A DNA stretch of 34,249 nucleotides, from contig CALGVD010000100.1 in NCBI GenBank assembly GCA_937920275.1, positions 1 through 34,249 on the forward strand. The letters are read 5' to 3'. This stretch comes from an uncultured Pseudomonadota bacterium (GTDB lineage Bacteria; Pseudomonadota; Gammaproteobacteria; Steroidobacterales; Steroidobacteraceae). The translations under genes were made by a program, and so were the position numbers. Below are positions 1-6,291 of this stretch, piece after piece (position 1 is the first letter of the stretch; each line of letters begins with the position of its first letter). The notes under the pieces were generated by a model, which was not told the origin of the DNA, made no database searches, and was given only the letters and a program-made list of their open reading frames with translations.

Positions 1-320
1 ACCGAGACACTGGACTGTGCGTAGTCGATCGCGCCCCACTCGCGCACAACGGCATAGGGCGCCGCGTTTTGGAGTCGCGCAAAGCGGAGATTCGGTGCGG
101 CCGGCACCGCCAGTGACGGAAGATCTAGCCGTGCCTTGCCGGTGGCGATATTCACCCCATTCGGGTCGCTCTCGACACGAAGCGGCGAGATGGTCTCAGG
201 CAGTCCCTCTTGTGCCTGCGCCAGCGATGGCAGTACGCCTACGACCACCAGCGCACCGGCGATGACCCAAAGTCGGGAGGAGCCTTGAAACGTAGGTCTT
301 GCCCATCGATTAAGGTTCAT
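1..320 (-). CDS. RHS/YD-repeat secreted protein, N-terminal part only
   Basis: An open frame runs from ATG at 320 off the window edge (106 codons visible). Residues 1-36 form a signal peptide: basic start, hydrophobic stretch around 18-30 (VIAGALVVVGVL), probable cleavage after AQA. The mature part begins QEGLPETISPLRVESD and contains NGVNIATGKARLDLPSL, which resembles the start of large exported RHS-repeat proteins from memory of the family; no repeat is yet visible. A GGAG lies about nine bases before the ATG. It follows the small YD-repeat gene at 375-782 on the same strand after 54 nt, so the two probably form a unit. RHS proteins form large shells and often carry a variable C-terminal effector, but that end is outside the window, so no toxin role can be claimed. 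The start and export signal are well supported; the RHS assignment rests mainly on the neighbour and the N-terminal pattern. Confidence 0.72.
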   Translation of the reverse strand, partial: MNLNRWARPTFQGSSRLWVIAGALVVVGVLPSLAQAQEGLPETISPLRVESDPNGVNIATGKARLDLPSLAVPAAPNLRFARLQNAAPYAVVREWGAIDYAQSSVS

Positions 321-374
321 TACGAGTGCTCCGACGGAATCCGAGGTGAATAGACGGATCAGTGAGATCCGGGA

Positions 375-782
375 TCAGCGTTCTTTGGTATTGCGGACGG
401 CGGGTATAGCCACCTCGATGGTCGGTGATGACAACTCCTCTAACGACGCCAAAGGCGCTCGCAAGTCCTCGCCGAAGTTGAGCATCTCTGGCAAGTCATC
501 GACCGCCGCCCGCCGCGAGCCCGGCCGTGGATCACGCTCCCTCGGTCTCGATGACGGGGGCGGCTGCCCCGTCCCTCCGACGATCACTTGACGACGGTTC
601 CCGGCGGGGTCGTAGATAAACACCCGATTTCCGTTACGCGTATCGGTCACGAGAACCAACCGTCCGAGTTCATCGTAGGTGTAGTTTGTGACGTCGGCCT
701 GCACCCCAACGACAGGCGCAGTGAGACCTATGAGCAGAAAAGCAGCCTTGTATCGCCCTTTGAGATCATTCGGTCGAGTCAT
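375..782 (-). CDS. small secreted YD-repeat protein (135 aa)
   Basis: ATG at 782 is chosen because GGAGGA lies about seven bases upstream; a longer frame from 842 lacks such support. Residues 1-29 look like a signal peptide (KAAFLLIGLTAPVVGVQA). Residues 31-65 hold the only recognisable domain, a YD repeat pair: YTYDELGRLVLV, then YDPAGNRRQVIV. The rest (about 70-135) is proline- and arginine-rich, then acidic, with no known domain. YD repeats are the unit of RHS shells, normally present in dozens; one pair alone cannot form a shell. It is first in a probable two-gene unit with the large RHS-type gene at 1-320, so it may be an accessory or orphan repeat module. Its exact role is unknown. Confidence 0.75.
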   Translation of the reverse strand: MTRPNDLKGRYKAAFLLIGLTAPVVGVQADVTNYTYDELGRLVLVTDTRNGNRVFIYDPAGNRRQVIVGGTGQPPPSSRPRERDPRPGSRRAAVDDLPEMLNFGEDLRAPLASLEELSSPTIEVAIPAVRNTKER

Positions 783-904
783 GATGTCGTCCTCCGGGTA
801 GGGGAGCTCAAATGACGGGCAGCCGCGTGCCGCCGACGACACTGAGGTGCTCGGAGACAGGCGGACGGGAAATGGGAGAGCAGAGCCGGAGCCGGCTCAG
901 CGTC

Positions 905-931
905 AGAGAGAGAGAGAGAGAGTAGAGAGAG
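905..931. repeat. GA dinucleotide tract
   Basis: Nine AG units (905-922), one T (923), then four AG units (924-931). It reads as CT repeats on the coding strand of the YD-repeat gene, about 120-150 nt before that start codon, so it may lie in the leader or the promoter. Short tandem repeats of this kind can change length by slippage. Confidence 0.85.
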
Positions 932-983
932 TTGGTGCTATCCGGTCAGCACGTGCGCCGGGCAACACGTCTGCCCTGACTAA

Positions 984-1083
984 AATCCGATGATTTCCAA
1001 AATATTTCATCCCACTTACTAATACGATGTGTGTCGATCAACAGGGACACCACTCCAAGAAATATTTTGTCCACTATCGGATT
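984..1083. repeat. imperfect 25-bp inverted repeat with 50-nt loop
   Basis: Left arm 984-1008, right arm 1059-1083. The right arm read on the minus strand matches the left at 20 of 25 positions: the outer 8 (AATCCGAT) and inner 11 (CAAAATATTTC) are identical, and five of the six central bases differ. Two conserved blocks around a variable centre resemble paired operator half-sites or the ends of a tiny mobile element. No target-site duplication is obvious. Confidence 0.7.
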
Positions 1084-1120
1084 CCTGTAGCATGGGGCAT
1101 GGTGTGTCAACGTAGCGGTG

Positions 1121-1717
1121 TCAAGCCGCCGTCTTACGCTCCGCGAACCGGATGACCGCCATGGCCAGCAGCACCGACAGGACGATGTCGCCGAAGCTCG
1201 TATAGAACAGCCAGGTGTCCTTGGAGAAGAACTGGGCCACGCCCCAGTTCACCACGGCCATCACCACCCCGAGCGTCGCGAGACCGGCTGCCATGCGCCG
1301 GTGGTCGATGGGGTTCGGCATGAAGCGCGCGAGCCGACCGCCGAAGTAGTTCCCGCGGTTGAAGATCGCATCGCCGAACATCACCGCGGCTACGGCGCCA
1401 CCGACGAGGGTGCTGCGCATCTTGATCGCCCAATCATCCTGGAAGAACCAAGCGAAGGCCGCCGAGACGCAGAGCACGGCCACGCCGAACAGCGCGAGGC
1501 CGCCGAGCAGATCCACCTTCACGAAGCGCTGGACGATGATCAGCGCAAGCCCCGCACCGGCACAGACCAGCGCCGGCGTGACGAGACTCTCCGTCATCTT
1601 GCCGACCACGAAGAACAGCAACGCCATGCCGAGATCGACGGCGATGGTCCATTTGTTCCGCTGCCACTGCGCGCGGGCGCGTGCGTCGGCGTCGTCCGCC
1701 GGAATCTCGGTGCTCAT
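1121..1717 (-). CDS. yciB: YciB/IspZ-like inner membrane protein (intracellular septation protein A family)
   Basis: A 198-residue polytopic protein with five or six hydrophobic segments (about 25-42, 48-64, 70-91, 103-115, 142-163, 172-190). The C-terminal WLFYTSFGDIVLSVLLA and the central GNYFGGRLARFMPNPID fit the septation protein A family from memory, although the protein is divergent. Family members sit in the inner membrane and are linked to cell-envelope synthesis and septation; their biochemical role is not settled. The ATG at 1717 has no Shine-Dalgarno but has TAGGGT (1729-1724) exactly six bases upstream, suggesting a leaderless mRNA. It stands alone, diverging from vapB. Confidence 0.65.
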   Translation of the reverse strand: MSTEIPADDADARARAQWQRNKWTIAVDLGMALLFFVVGKMTESLVTPALVCAGAGLALIIVQRFVKVDLLGGLALFGVAVLCVSAAFAWFFQDDWAIKMRSTLVGGAVAAVMFGDAIFNRGNYFGGRLARFMPNPIDHRRMAAGLATLGVVMAVVNWGVAQFFSKDTWLFYTSFGDIVLSVLLAMAVIRFAERKTAA

Positions 1718-1723
1718 CGGCGC

Positions 1724-1729
1724 ACCCTA
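1724..1729 (-). promoter_or_regulatory. putative -10 box for a leaderless yciB mRNA
   Basis: TAGGGT lies six bases before the ATG at 1717. TGGGCA (1752-1747), 17 bases further upstream, matches TTGACA at four of six positions. No Shine-Dalgarno is present. Confidence 0.5.
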
Positions 1730-1773
1730 GCAGGCGCGCCCGCGGGTGCCCAACCGCCCAAACCGGTCCCGGA

Positions 1774-1802
1774 TTGCATCACTGCATCAGATGTCATAGC
1801 AT
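1774..1802 (+). promoter_or_regulatory. putative vapBC promoter with repeated GCATCA
   Basis: TTGCAT (1774-1779), a 17-base gap, then TAGCAT (1797-1802), seven bases before the ATG at 1810. GCATCA occurs at 1776-1781, 1784-1789 and 1799-1804, and GATG (1790-1793) gives an inverted half. Such short repeats over the promoter are typical operators for autoregulating ribbon-helix-helix antitoxins. Confidence 0.55.
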
Positions 1803-1809
1803 CAACCTC

Positions 1810-2058
1810 ATGCGCACTACACTCGATATCGACACCCCGGTGCTGGATGCCGTGAAAGAACTCGCCCGGCGAGAGGGCCGCACCGCAGGCGCCATCGCCT
1901 CGGACCTCATCCGTCGCGCGCTGTCGCAGCCGATGACGGCCCCGGGCGTCCAGGAGCCCGCCGCCCGATACGGCTTCCGGCCTTTCCCCGCCGCGCCCAC
2001 CGACGACCGCGTCACCAACGAGCAGGTCAACCGGCTGCGCGACGACCTCGGCATCTAG
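1810..2058 (+). CDS. vapB: VapB-type antitoxin, ribbon-helix-helix (CopG-like)
   Basis: An 82-residue protein. Residues 1-40 (MRTTLDIDTPVLDAVKELAR, then AGAIASDLIRRAL) fit a ribbon-helix-helix DNA-binding fold: one beta strand and two helices. The C-terminal part, ending VTNEQVNRLRDDLGI, is the expected toxin-binding tail. It neutralises the PIN-domain toxin encoded 15 nt downstream and probably represses the shared promoter. The ATG at 1810 is chosen because the RHH strand begins there; the longer frame from 1681 is low-complexity and overlaps the yciB promoter. No Shine-Dalgarno is visible, and a -10-like TAGCAT lies seven bases upstream. The pairing with vapC makes the call firm. Confidence 0.87.
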   Translation: MRTTLDIDTPVLDAVKELARREGRTAGAIASDLIRRALSQPMTAPGVQEPAARYGFRPFPAAPTDDRVTNEQVNRLRDDLGI

Positions 2059-2073
2059 GGCCGCCCTCGGACC

Positions 2074-2514
2074 ATGCGCGCCCTGCCGGACGTCAACGTG
2101 CTCATCGCGCTGCTCGATGCCGGGCATGTGCACCACGGCGCGGCGACGCGCTGGCTCGGCGAGCACCTCTCGACCGGCCCGGCCGCCCACTGGGCATCCT
2201 GCCCTCTCACGCAGAATGGTTGCCTGCGCATCCTCTCCAACCGAGCCTATGTGCGGCCGCAACCGCTGGCGGCGGTGGCAGCCCGACTGGCCGAAGCGAC
2301 GGGAACAGCGCACCACGAATTCTGGCCAGACGACCTCTCGGTGCTCGAGCCCTCGCACTTCGCGCACGATCGCTGGCTCCACTCGAGGCAGATCACCGAC
2401 GCCTACCTGCTCGCCCTTGCCGTACATCGCGACGGCGTGTTCGTGACGCTCGACCGGGGCATCGATATATCTTTGGTCAAGGGCGCGACGCCGCGGCATC
2501 TGGTCACGCTCTGA
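2074..2514 (+). CDS. vapC: VapC-type toxin, PIN-domain ribonuclease
   Basis: A 146-residue PIN-domain protein. PIN nucleases use clustered acidic residues to hold metal and cut RNA, often tRNA or rRNA. Visible here: D6 in PDVNVLIALLD, D109 in ITDAYLLALA, D127 in TLDRG. In the usual second-acid region the sequence is CPLTQNGCLRIL, so residue 47 is Gln where many relatives have Glu; Gln is also found in this subfamily as far as I recall. Full length and directly downstream of vapB, so this is a complete type II module. The RNA target cannot be read from the sequence. Confidence 0.88.
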   Translation: MRALPDVNVLIALLDAGHVHHGAATRWLGEHLSTGPAAHWASCPLTQNGCLRILSNRAYVRPQPLAAVAARLAEATGTAHHEFWPDDLSVLEPSHFAHDRWLHSRQITDAYLLALAVHRDGVFVTLDRGIDISLVKGATPRHLVTL

Positions 2515-2547
2515 GCGCCGACCAGACGCCGCATCGTCGCGGTCACA

Positions 2548-4590
2548 TCACTTCAGCGCTGCCTCGAGTCCCGGCGTGTGTTGCACGCCCACCGGCACCT
2601 TCGCAGACGACTTCTTGACCGTCTCGCCGATCGGCTCGGCGCGCCCCTTCAGGCAACCGGCGAGGAAGTTCTCGGTCACCGCATTGAAGGCGATGTTGTT
2701 CTCGGGCCGCGCGAAGCCGTGGCCCTCGTCCGGGAACAGCACATAGGTCACCGGGATGCCCTTGGCCTGCATGGCCGAGACGATCTGATCGGACTCCGCC
2801 TGGTTGACGCGCGGGTCGTTCGCGCCCTGCCCGATCAGCAGCGGCCGCAGGATGTCGCCCGCCTTGTAGAGCGGCGAGCGCTCCTTGAGCAGCGCGAGGC
2901 CGTCCGGCGTGTTCGGGTTGCCCATGCGCTGGTGGAACTGCTCGATGAGCGGCACCCAGTACGGCGGGATGGTCTTGAGCAGCGTCTCGAGGTTCGAGGG
3001 GCCGACGATGTCGACGCCGCAGGCGAAGGTCGTCGGCGTGAAGGTGAGCCCCGCGAGCGTGGCGTAGCCACCGTAGGAGCCGCCCATGATCGCGACCTGG
3101 TCGACGGGCGCGACGCCGCGCTTCACCGCCCAATCCACCGCGTCGATGAGGTCATCGTGCATCTTGCGGCCCCACTCAAGGTCGCCCGCCGAGATGAAAG
3201 CCTTACCGAAGCCCGTCGAGCCGCGGAAGTTCACCGCGAGCACGGCATAGCCGCGGTTGGCGAGCCACTGGTGGTAGGAGTTGTAGCCATAGTCATCGCG
3301 CGCCCACGGGCCACCGTGCACCAGCAATACCATCGGCACGGGCGACGCCGGCACGCCGTCGCCGTCCGCATCGCTGCCCGGCGGCAGCGTGAGGTAGGAC
3401 GGCAGCGTCAGGCCGTCGCGCGATCTGATCTCGACCGGATGCATCGCCTGCAGCGGCGCGCCGACGAGTTCGGGTCGTGAGACATAGAGCTGCTTCAGCG
3501 TCTTGGCCTGACGCTCGTAGAGGTGCACCGAGGCGGGCGCGACCACCGGGTCGACCGCCACGGTCCACAACCGGTCGTCGAGGGTGCGCGAGGTGACGCT
3601 GATGTCGCCCTTCAGCTCCTTGCGCAACCACTCGAGGTCGGCGCCGATCTTCGGGTCGAGCGAGGTCCACTCATCGCGCAGGTAGGTCACGGCGTAGGCC
3701 TCGACCTCGCCCGTGCGCGGGTTCGACATCGCGTTGCTGATGTCGGCGCGGGCGTTCTCACCGATGATCCGCGTGCTGCCGGTCGCGGCATCTTGGGCCA
3801 CGAGCGCTGCGGTGTTGCGGCCGCGGCTGTCGATCCAATAGAGCGTCCTGCCATCGGTGGTGAAGCCGACGGGCTGCGTGGTCAAAGAATCATCGAGACC
3901 GGTGGAGGCGACGGGCTTGTCGGCCACCTTCGGGCCGGCCGCGGTGCTGCTGACGGTGAAGTAGTCCATGCCGCCTGCGGCATTGGGGCGCAGCGCGAGC
4001 CGCAGCGCGTGGTTGGCGTCGGCCACGAAGCCGGCGTAGCCATCGGCGCGCAGGATCTCGGTGAGTTTGCCGGTCTTGAGGTCGAGGCTATGGATGTCAT
4101 GCCACTGCGGGTCGCGGTTGTTGAGACCGACGAGGATGCGGTCCTTGATGAGCGGCGAGACGCTCACGACCTGCACGCGCGTCTTCTCGAACGGGGTCAG
4201 CGTGCGCTCGGCGCCGCTCTGCACATCGATGCCATAGAGCAGGAAGTTCTCGTCGCCCGCCTTGTCCTGGATGTACATCACCATCGAACTGTCGGGCGCC
4301 CAGAACATCTGGCGGATCGGCCGATCCTTTGAGGCCGTCAACGGCTTCGCGGCGTCGAGCTGGTCGATGGGGGCGACCCAGATGTTCATCACACCGTCAC
4401 GCGGCGCGAGCCATGCGAGGTGCTTGCCGTCCGGCGCGAGCGAAGCGCCCGCGCGGCTCGGGTTGCCGAAGAGCTTGGCCCGCTCGATGAGCGGGGCGGC
4501 CTGTGCAGCGGCCTGGGCGGCCGGCGACAGGGCGGATGCGGCGGTGGCAGTCATGAGGACTCCGACGAGGATGGCGTTGAGGATTTTCAC
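2548..4590 (-). CDS. secreted S9 family peptidase (acylaminoacyl/dipeptidyl peptidase-like)
   Basis: A 680-residue serine peptidase with a signal peptide (1 to about 28, ending AAQAAA), hence probably periplasmic. Residues about 35-360 form a beta-propeller gate (repeats such as LAPDGKHLAWLAP and WAPDSSMVMYI). Residues about 385-650 are the alpha/beta-hydrolase domain: nucleophile S505 in GGSYGGYA, D592 in GANDPRVN, H624 in DEGHGF. This is the S9B/S9C layout that removes dipeptides or acylated residues from short peptides. The start is GTG at 4590, with GGAG about ten bases upstream. It follows the XRE and membrane-protein genes on the same strand, but a TTGACA promoter and a 22-bp palindrome lie immediately upstream, so it can be controlled separately. 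Substrate specificity is not predictable here. Confidence 0.9.
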   Translation of the reverse strand: MKILNAILVGVLMTATAASALSPAAQAAAQAAPLIERAKLFGNPSRAGASLAPDGKHLAWLAPRDGVMNIWVAPIDQLDAAKPLTASKDRPIRQMFWAPDSSMVMYIQDKAGDENFLLYGIDVQSGAERTLTPFEKTRVQVVSVSPLIKDRILVGLNNRDPQWHDIHSLDLKTGKLTEILRADGYAGFVADANHALRLALRPNAAGGMDYFTVSSTAAGPKVADKPVASTGLDDSLTTQPVGFTTDGRTLYWIDSRGRNTAALVAQDAATGSTRIIGENARADISNAMSNPRTGEVEAYAVTYLRDEWTSLDPKIGADLEWLRKELKGDISVTSRTLDDRLWTVAVDPVVAPASVHLYERQAKTLKQLYVSRPELVGAPLQAMHPVEIRSRDGLTLPSYLTLPPGSDADGDGVPASPVPMVLLVHGGPWARDDYGYNSYHQWLANRGYAVLAVNFRGSTGFGKAFISAGDLEWGRKMHDDLIDAVDWAVKRGVAPVDQVAIMGGSYGGYATLAGLTFTPTTFACGVDIVGPSNLETLLKTIPPYWVPLIEQFHQRMGNPNTPDGLALLKERSPLYKAGDILRPLLIGQGANDPRVNQAESDQIVSAMQAKGIPVTYVLFPDEGHGFARPENNIAFNAVTENFLAGCLKGRAEPIGETVKKSSAKVPVGVQHTPGLEAALK

Positions 4591-4624
4591 AGACAGTTCA
4601 CTCCAATAGGGCCAACGGTTTGAT

Positions 4625-4646
4625 GTGTTATATATAAATATAACAC
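4625..4646. promoter_or_regulatory. 22-bp palindromic operator candidate over the S9 peptidase promoter
   Basis: GTGTTATAT, four bases, then ATATAACAC: a perfect 9-4-9 inverted repeat in an A+T-rich patch. It covers the putative -10 and start-site region of the S9 peptidase promoter, as a repressor operator would. The regulator is unknown; the XRE protein two genes upstream is one candidate. Confidence 0.6.
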
Positions 4647-4660
4647 CAATACAGTGTCAA
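4631..4660 (-). promoter_or_regulatory. sigma-70-like promoter of the S9 peptidase gene
   Basis: A perfect -35 TTGACA (4660-4655) is followed after 17-18 bases by TTATAT or TATATA (4637-4631). The -35 overlaps the TGA stop codon (4659-4657) of the upstream membrane-protein gene. The predicted leader is about 35 nt. Confidence 0.62.
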
Positions 4661-5178
4661 GCTTCGGGTTGTTCAGAGGGGAGGCTCCAGGCCAACACCA
4701 TGGCCGGCAGGGCAGCCGCGGCCATCACGAACGCAAGGATGAGACTCCCGCGGCCAGCGAAGAGGTCGTCCGTGTCGCTACCGAACGGCAGCAAGATGTG
4801 CAGGAAGAACGCAGCCACGCCCACGAACGCGAGTCCGCGATAGGCGACGGTGTAGGCCGCATCGCGCGCCGCGATCTGACGCTCGTCGAGCAACTCGTTC
4901 GGCGCATCGGAGATATGTCGCACCGCCTTGCGCAGCATGAGATACAGCCCGAGGGTGACCGCCAGCAGGGCGACCTCAAGATAGGACTGCAGTTTGGGCT
5001 GCGCCACCAAGGCGATGAGCGGCATGACGAGCAATACCAATGCATTCGCCCAGACCAACACCCGCCGCGACCCCTGCTGCCGCAGGCGCGAGGGCTGGGT
5101 GTCGTTGAGGCTGCGGACCACCTCCGCCTCGGTGACACCTTCGAACCAGAAGAACTTGCTGCGGCGCTTGGCGGTCAT
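4657..5178 (-). CDS. four-helix membrane protein paired with an XRE regulator
   Basis: 173 residues. Four hydrophobic segments (about 42-60, 66-82, 117-136, 150-167) with a cytoplasmic-looking basic start (MTAKRRSKFFWFEG). Between helices 2 and 3 is NELLDERQIAARDAAYTVAYRG, which recalls the DER...K/R...AY pattern of small membrane proteins (DUF2178-like) commonly encoded beside short XRE regulators. Function is not established; membrane stress sensing or control of the regulator is a guess. The ATG at 5178 is one base after the XRE stop, and its AGGGAG Shine-Dalgarno lies within the last XRE codons, so translation is coupled. Its stop codon lies in the -35 box of the S9 peptidase promoter. 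Confidence 0.65.
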   Translation of the reverse strand: MTAKRRSKFFWFEGVTEAEVVRSLNDTQPSRLRQQGSRRVLVWANALVLLVMPLIALVAQPKLQSYLEVALLAVTLGLYLMLRKAVRHISDAPNELLDERQIAARDAAYTVAYRGLAFVGVAAFFLHILLPFGSDTDDLFAGRGSLILAFVMAAAALPAMVLAWSLPSEQPEA

Positions 5179-5179
5179 G

Positions 5180-5413
5180 TCATCTCCCTTTCTTGAACGG
5201 CTTGATGGAGAACACCTCGGGCACCTCGGCCTCGAGGGCTGCGACGATCTTGAGCGCGAGCACGAGACTCGGGCTGTATTCGCCCCGCTCGAGGTAGCCC
5301 ACCGTCTGGTAGTGCACCCCGACCGCATCCGCGAGTTGCTGGCGCGTCAGCCCCTTGGCGAGACGCAGCTCCTCGACGCGGTTGAAGACGGGGTCTTCTT
5401 TCTGGCGACTCAT
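5180..5413 (-). CDS. short XRE-family (HTH_3) transcriptional regulator
   Basis: 77 residues, almost entirely one Cro/CI-type helix-turn-helix: RVEELRLAKGLTRQQLADAV, then recognition helix VHYQTVGYLERGEYSPSL and the closing LALKIVAALEAEVPEVFSI. There is no effector domain, as in the YozG-like class of compact regulators. ATG at 5413 is preferred over in-frame ATGs at 5419 and 5440 because TATGCT lies six bases before it and the 5440 start would put the operator inside the gene. It is encoded one base upstream of a four-helix membrane protein, a frequent pairing. A 12-bp palindrome over its own -10 suggests autorepression. Confidence 0.83.
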   Translation of the reverse strand: MSRQKEDPVFNRVEELRLAKGLTRQQLADAVGVHYQTVGYLERGEYSPSLVLALKIVAALEAEVPEVFSIKPFKKGR

Positions 5414-5419
5414 GGACAT

Positions 5420-5448
5420 AGCATATATGCTTAATAGCATTCATGCAA
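5420..5448 (-). promoter_or_regulatory. xre promoter with overlapping palindromes
   Basis: Minus strand: TTGCAT (5448-5443), 17 bases, TATGCT (5425-5420), six bases, ATG at 5413. The perfect palindrome AGCATATATGCT (5420-5431) overlaps the -10, and a related inverted repeat GCAT-TC-ATGC lies at 5437-5446 over the -35. Two similar half-site pairs are consistent with an autoregulatory operator. Confidence 0.6.
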
Positions 5449-5454
5449 CATCTT

Positions 5455-5483
5455 TTCGCAGCCCGGCGGCTGCGTGGTAACTT
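5455..5483 (+). promoter_or_regulatory. putative amn promoter
   Basis: TTCGCA (5455-5460), 17 bases, TAACTT (5478-5483), seven bases, then ATG at 5491. No Shine-Dalgarno is visible. It diverges from the xre promoter. Confidence 0.4.
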
Positions 5484-5490
5484 CACGCCC

Positions 5491-6267
5491 ATGAAGACCA
5501 AGCAAGAGATCGTCGACAACTGGCTGCCCCGCTACACCGGCACCGCCCTCGGGGACTTCGGCGAGCACATCCTGCTCACCAACTTCGGCAACTACCTCGA
5601 CTTCTTCGCCGCCCAGACCGGTGCGCCCATCGTGGGCCGCGACCGCCCGATGCCGAACGCGACCGCCGACGGCATCACCATGATCAACTTCGGTATGGGC
5701 AGCGCGAACGCCGCGACGGTGATGGATCTGCTGTCGGCGATCACGCCCAAGGCCGTACTGCTTCTCGGCAAATGCGGTGGCCTCAAGAAGAAGAACCAGC
5801 TCGGCGACCTCGTGCTGCCGATCGCGGCGATCCGCGGCGAAGGCACCTCGGACGATTACCTGCTGCCGGAGGTCCCCGCCCTGCCCGCCTTCAGCCTGCA
5901 GCGTGCGGTGTCGACCATGATCCGCGATCTCGATAGTGATTATTGGACCGGCACGGTGTACACCACCAACCGCCGCGTCTGGGAGCATGACGACGAGTTC
6001 AAAGAATACCTGCGCGAGACGCGCTGCATGGCGATCGACATGGAGACCGCGACCATCTTCGCCGCGGGCTTCGCCAACTCGATCCCGTCAGGCGCGCTGC
6101 TGCTGGTGAGCGACCAGCCGATGGTGCCGGATGGGGTGAAGACCGAGGCCTCGGACAAGCGGGTGACGGATGTCTTCGTGGAGAAGCACATCCGCATCGG
6201 CATCGAGGCGCTGCGCCTCATCCGTCGTCACGGCAAGAGCGTCAAGCACCTGCGCTTCGACGAGTAG
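5491..6267 (+). CDS. amn: AMP nucleosidase (short form)
   Basis: 258 residues of the nucleoside phosphorylase/hydrolase fold. Family members cleave AMP to adenine and ribose 5-phosphate in the cytoplasm, for purine balance. The start MKTKQEIVDNWLPRYTG and the segments ILLTNFGNYLDFF and GKCGGLKKKNQLGDLVLP are close to proteobacterial short AMP nucleosidases as I recall them. The catalytic region has AIDMETA (E185) and LVSDQP (D208), the usual purine-binding Glu and acid Asp. E. coli Amn is much longer, with an extra N-terminal regulatory domain absent here. ATG at 5491 is chosen because homology begins there; the in-frame ATG at 5443 would overlap the xre promoter. Confidence 0.86.
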   Translation: MKTKQEIVDNWLPRYTGTALGDFGEHILLTNFGNYLDFFAAQTGAPIVGRDRPMPNATADGITMINFGMGSANAATVMDLLSAITPKAVLLLGKCGGLKKKNQLGDLVLPIAAIRGEGTSDDYLLPEVPALPAFSLQRAVSTMIRDLDSDYWTGTVYTTNRRVWEHDDEFKEYLRETRCMAIDMETATIFAAGFANSIPSGALLLVSDQPMVPDGVKTEASDKRVTDVFVEKHIRIGIEALRLIRRHGKSVKHLRFDE

Positions 6268-6291
6268 CGCACCGGGGCGCGTCGCGATCGG

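Larger units (their letters stand above)
783..1120. other. gene-free A+T-rich island upstream of the RHS locus
   Basis: This is the longest gene-free stretch (338 nt), between the 3' end of the YciB-like gene and the 5' end of the YD-repeat gene. From about 980 to 1100 it is clearly richer in A and T than the rest of the window. It holds a GA dinucleotide tract (905-931), an 8-bp palindrome GCACGTGC (949-956) and a long imperfect inverted repeat (984-1083). No convincing -35/-10 pair for the YD-repeat gene could be assigned. I see no tRNA, transposase remnant or small ORF that I can support. Confidence 0.6.

Noticed and set aside
1118-1855. 245-codon plus-strand frame across the yciB region
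   Set aside because: Low-complexity His/Glu/Arg composition typical of antisense; the minus strand has transmembrane segments and family motifs.
1810-2514. Possible larger defence island around the VapBC pair
   Set aside because: Neighbours are ordinary metabolic and membrane genes; no nuclease, helicase or reverse-transcriptase gene lies nearby.
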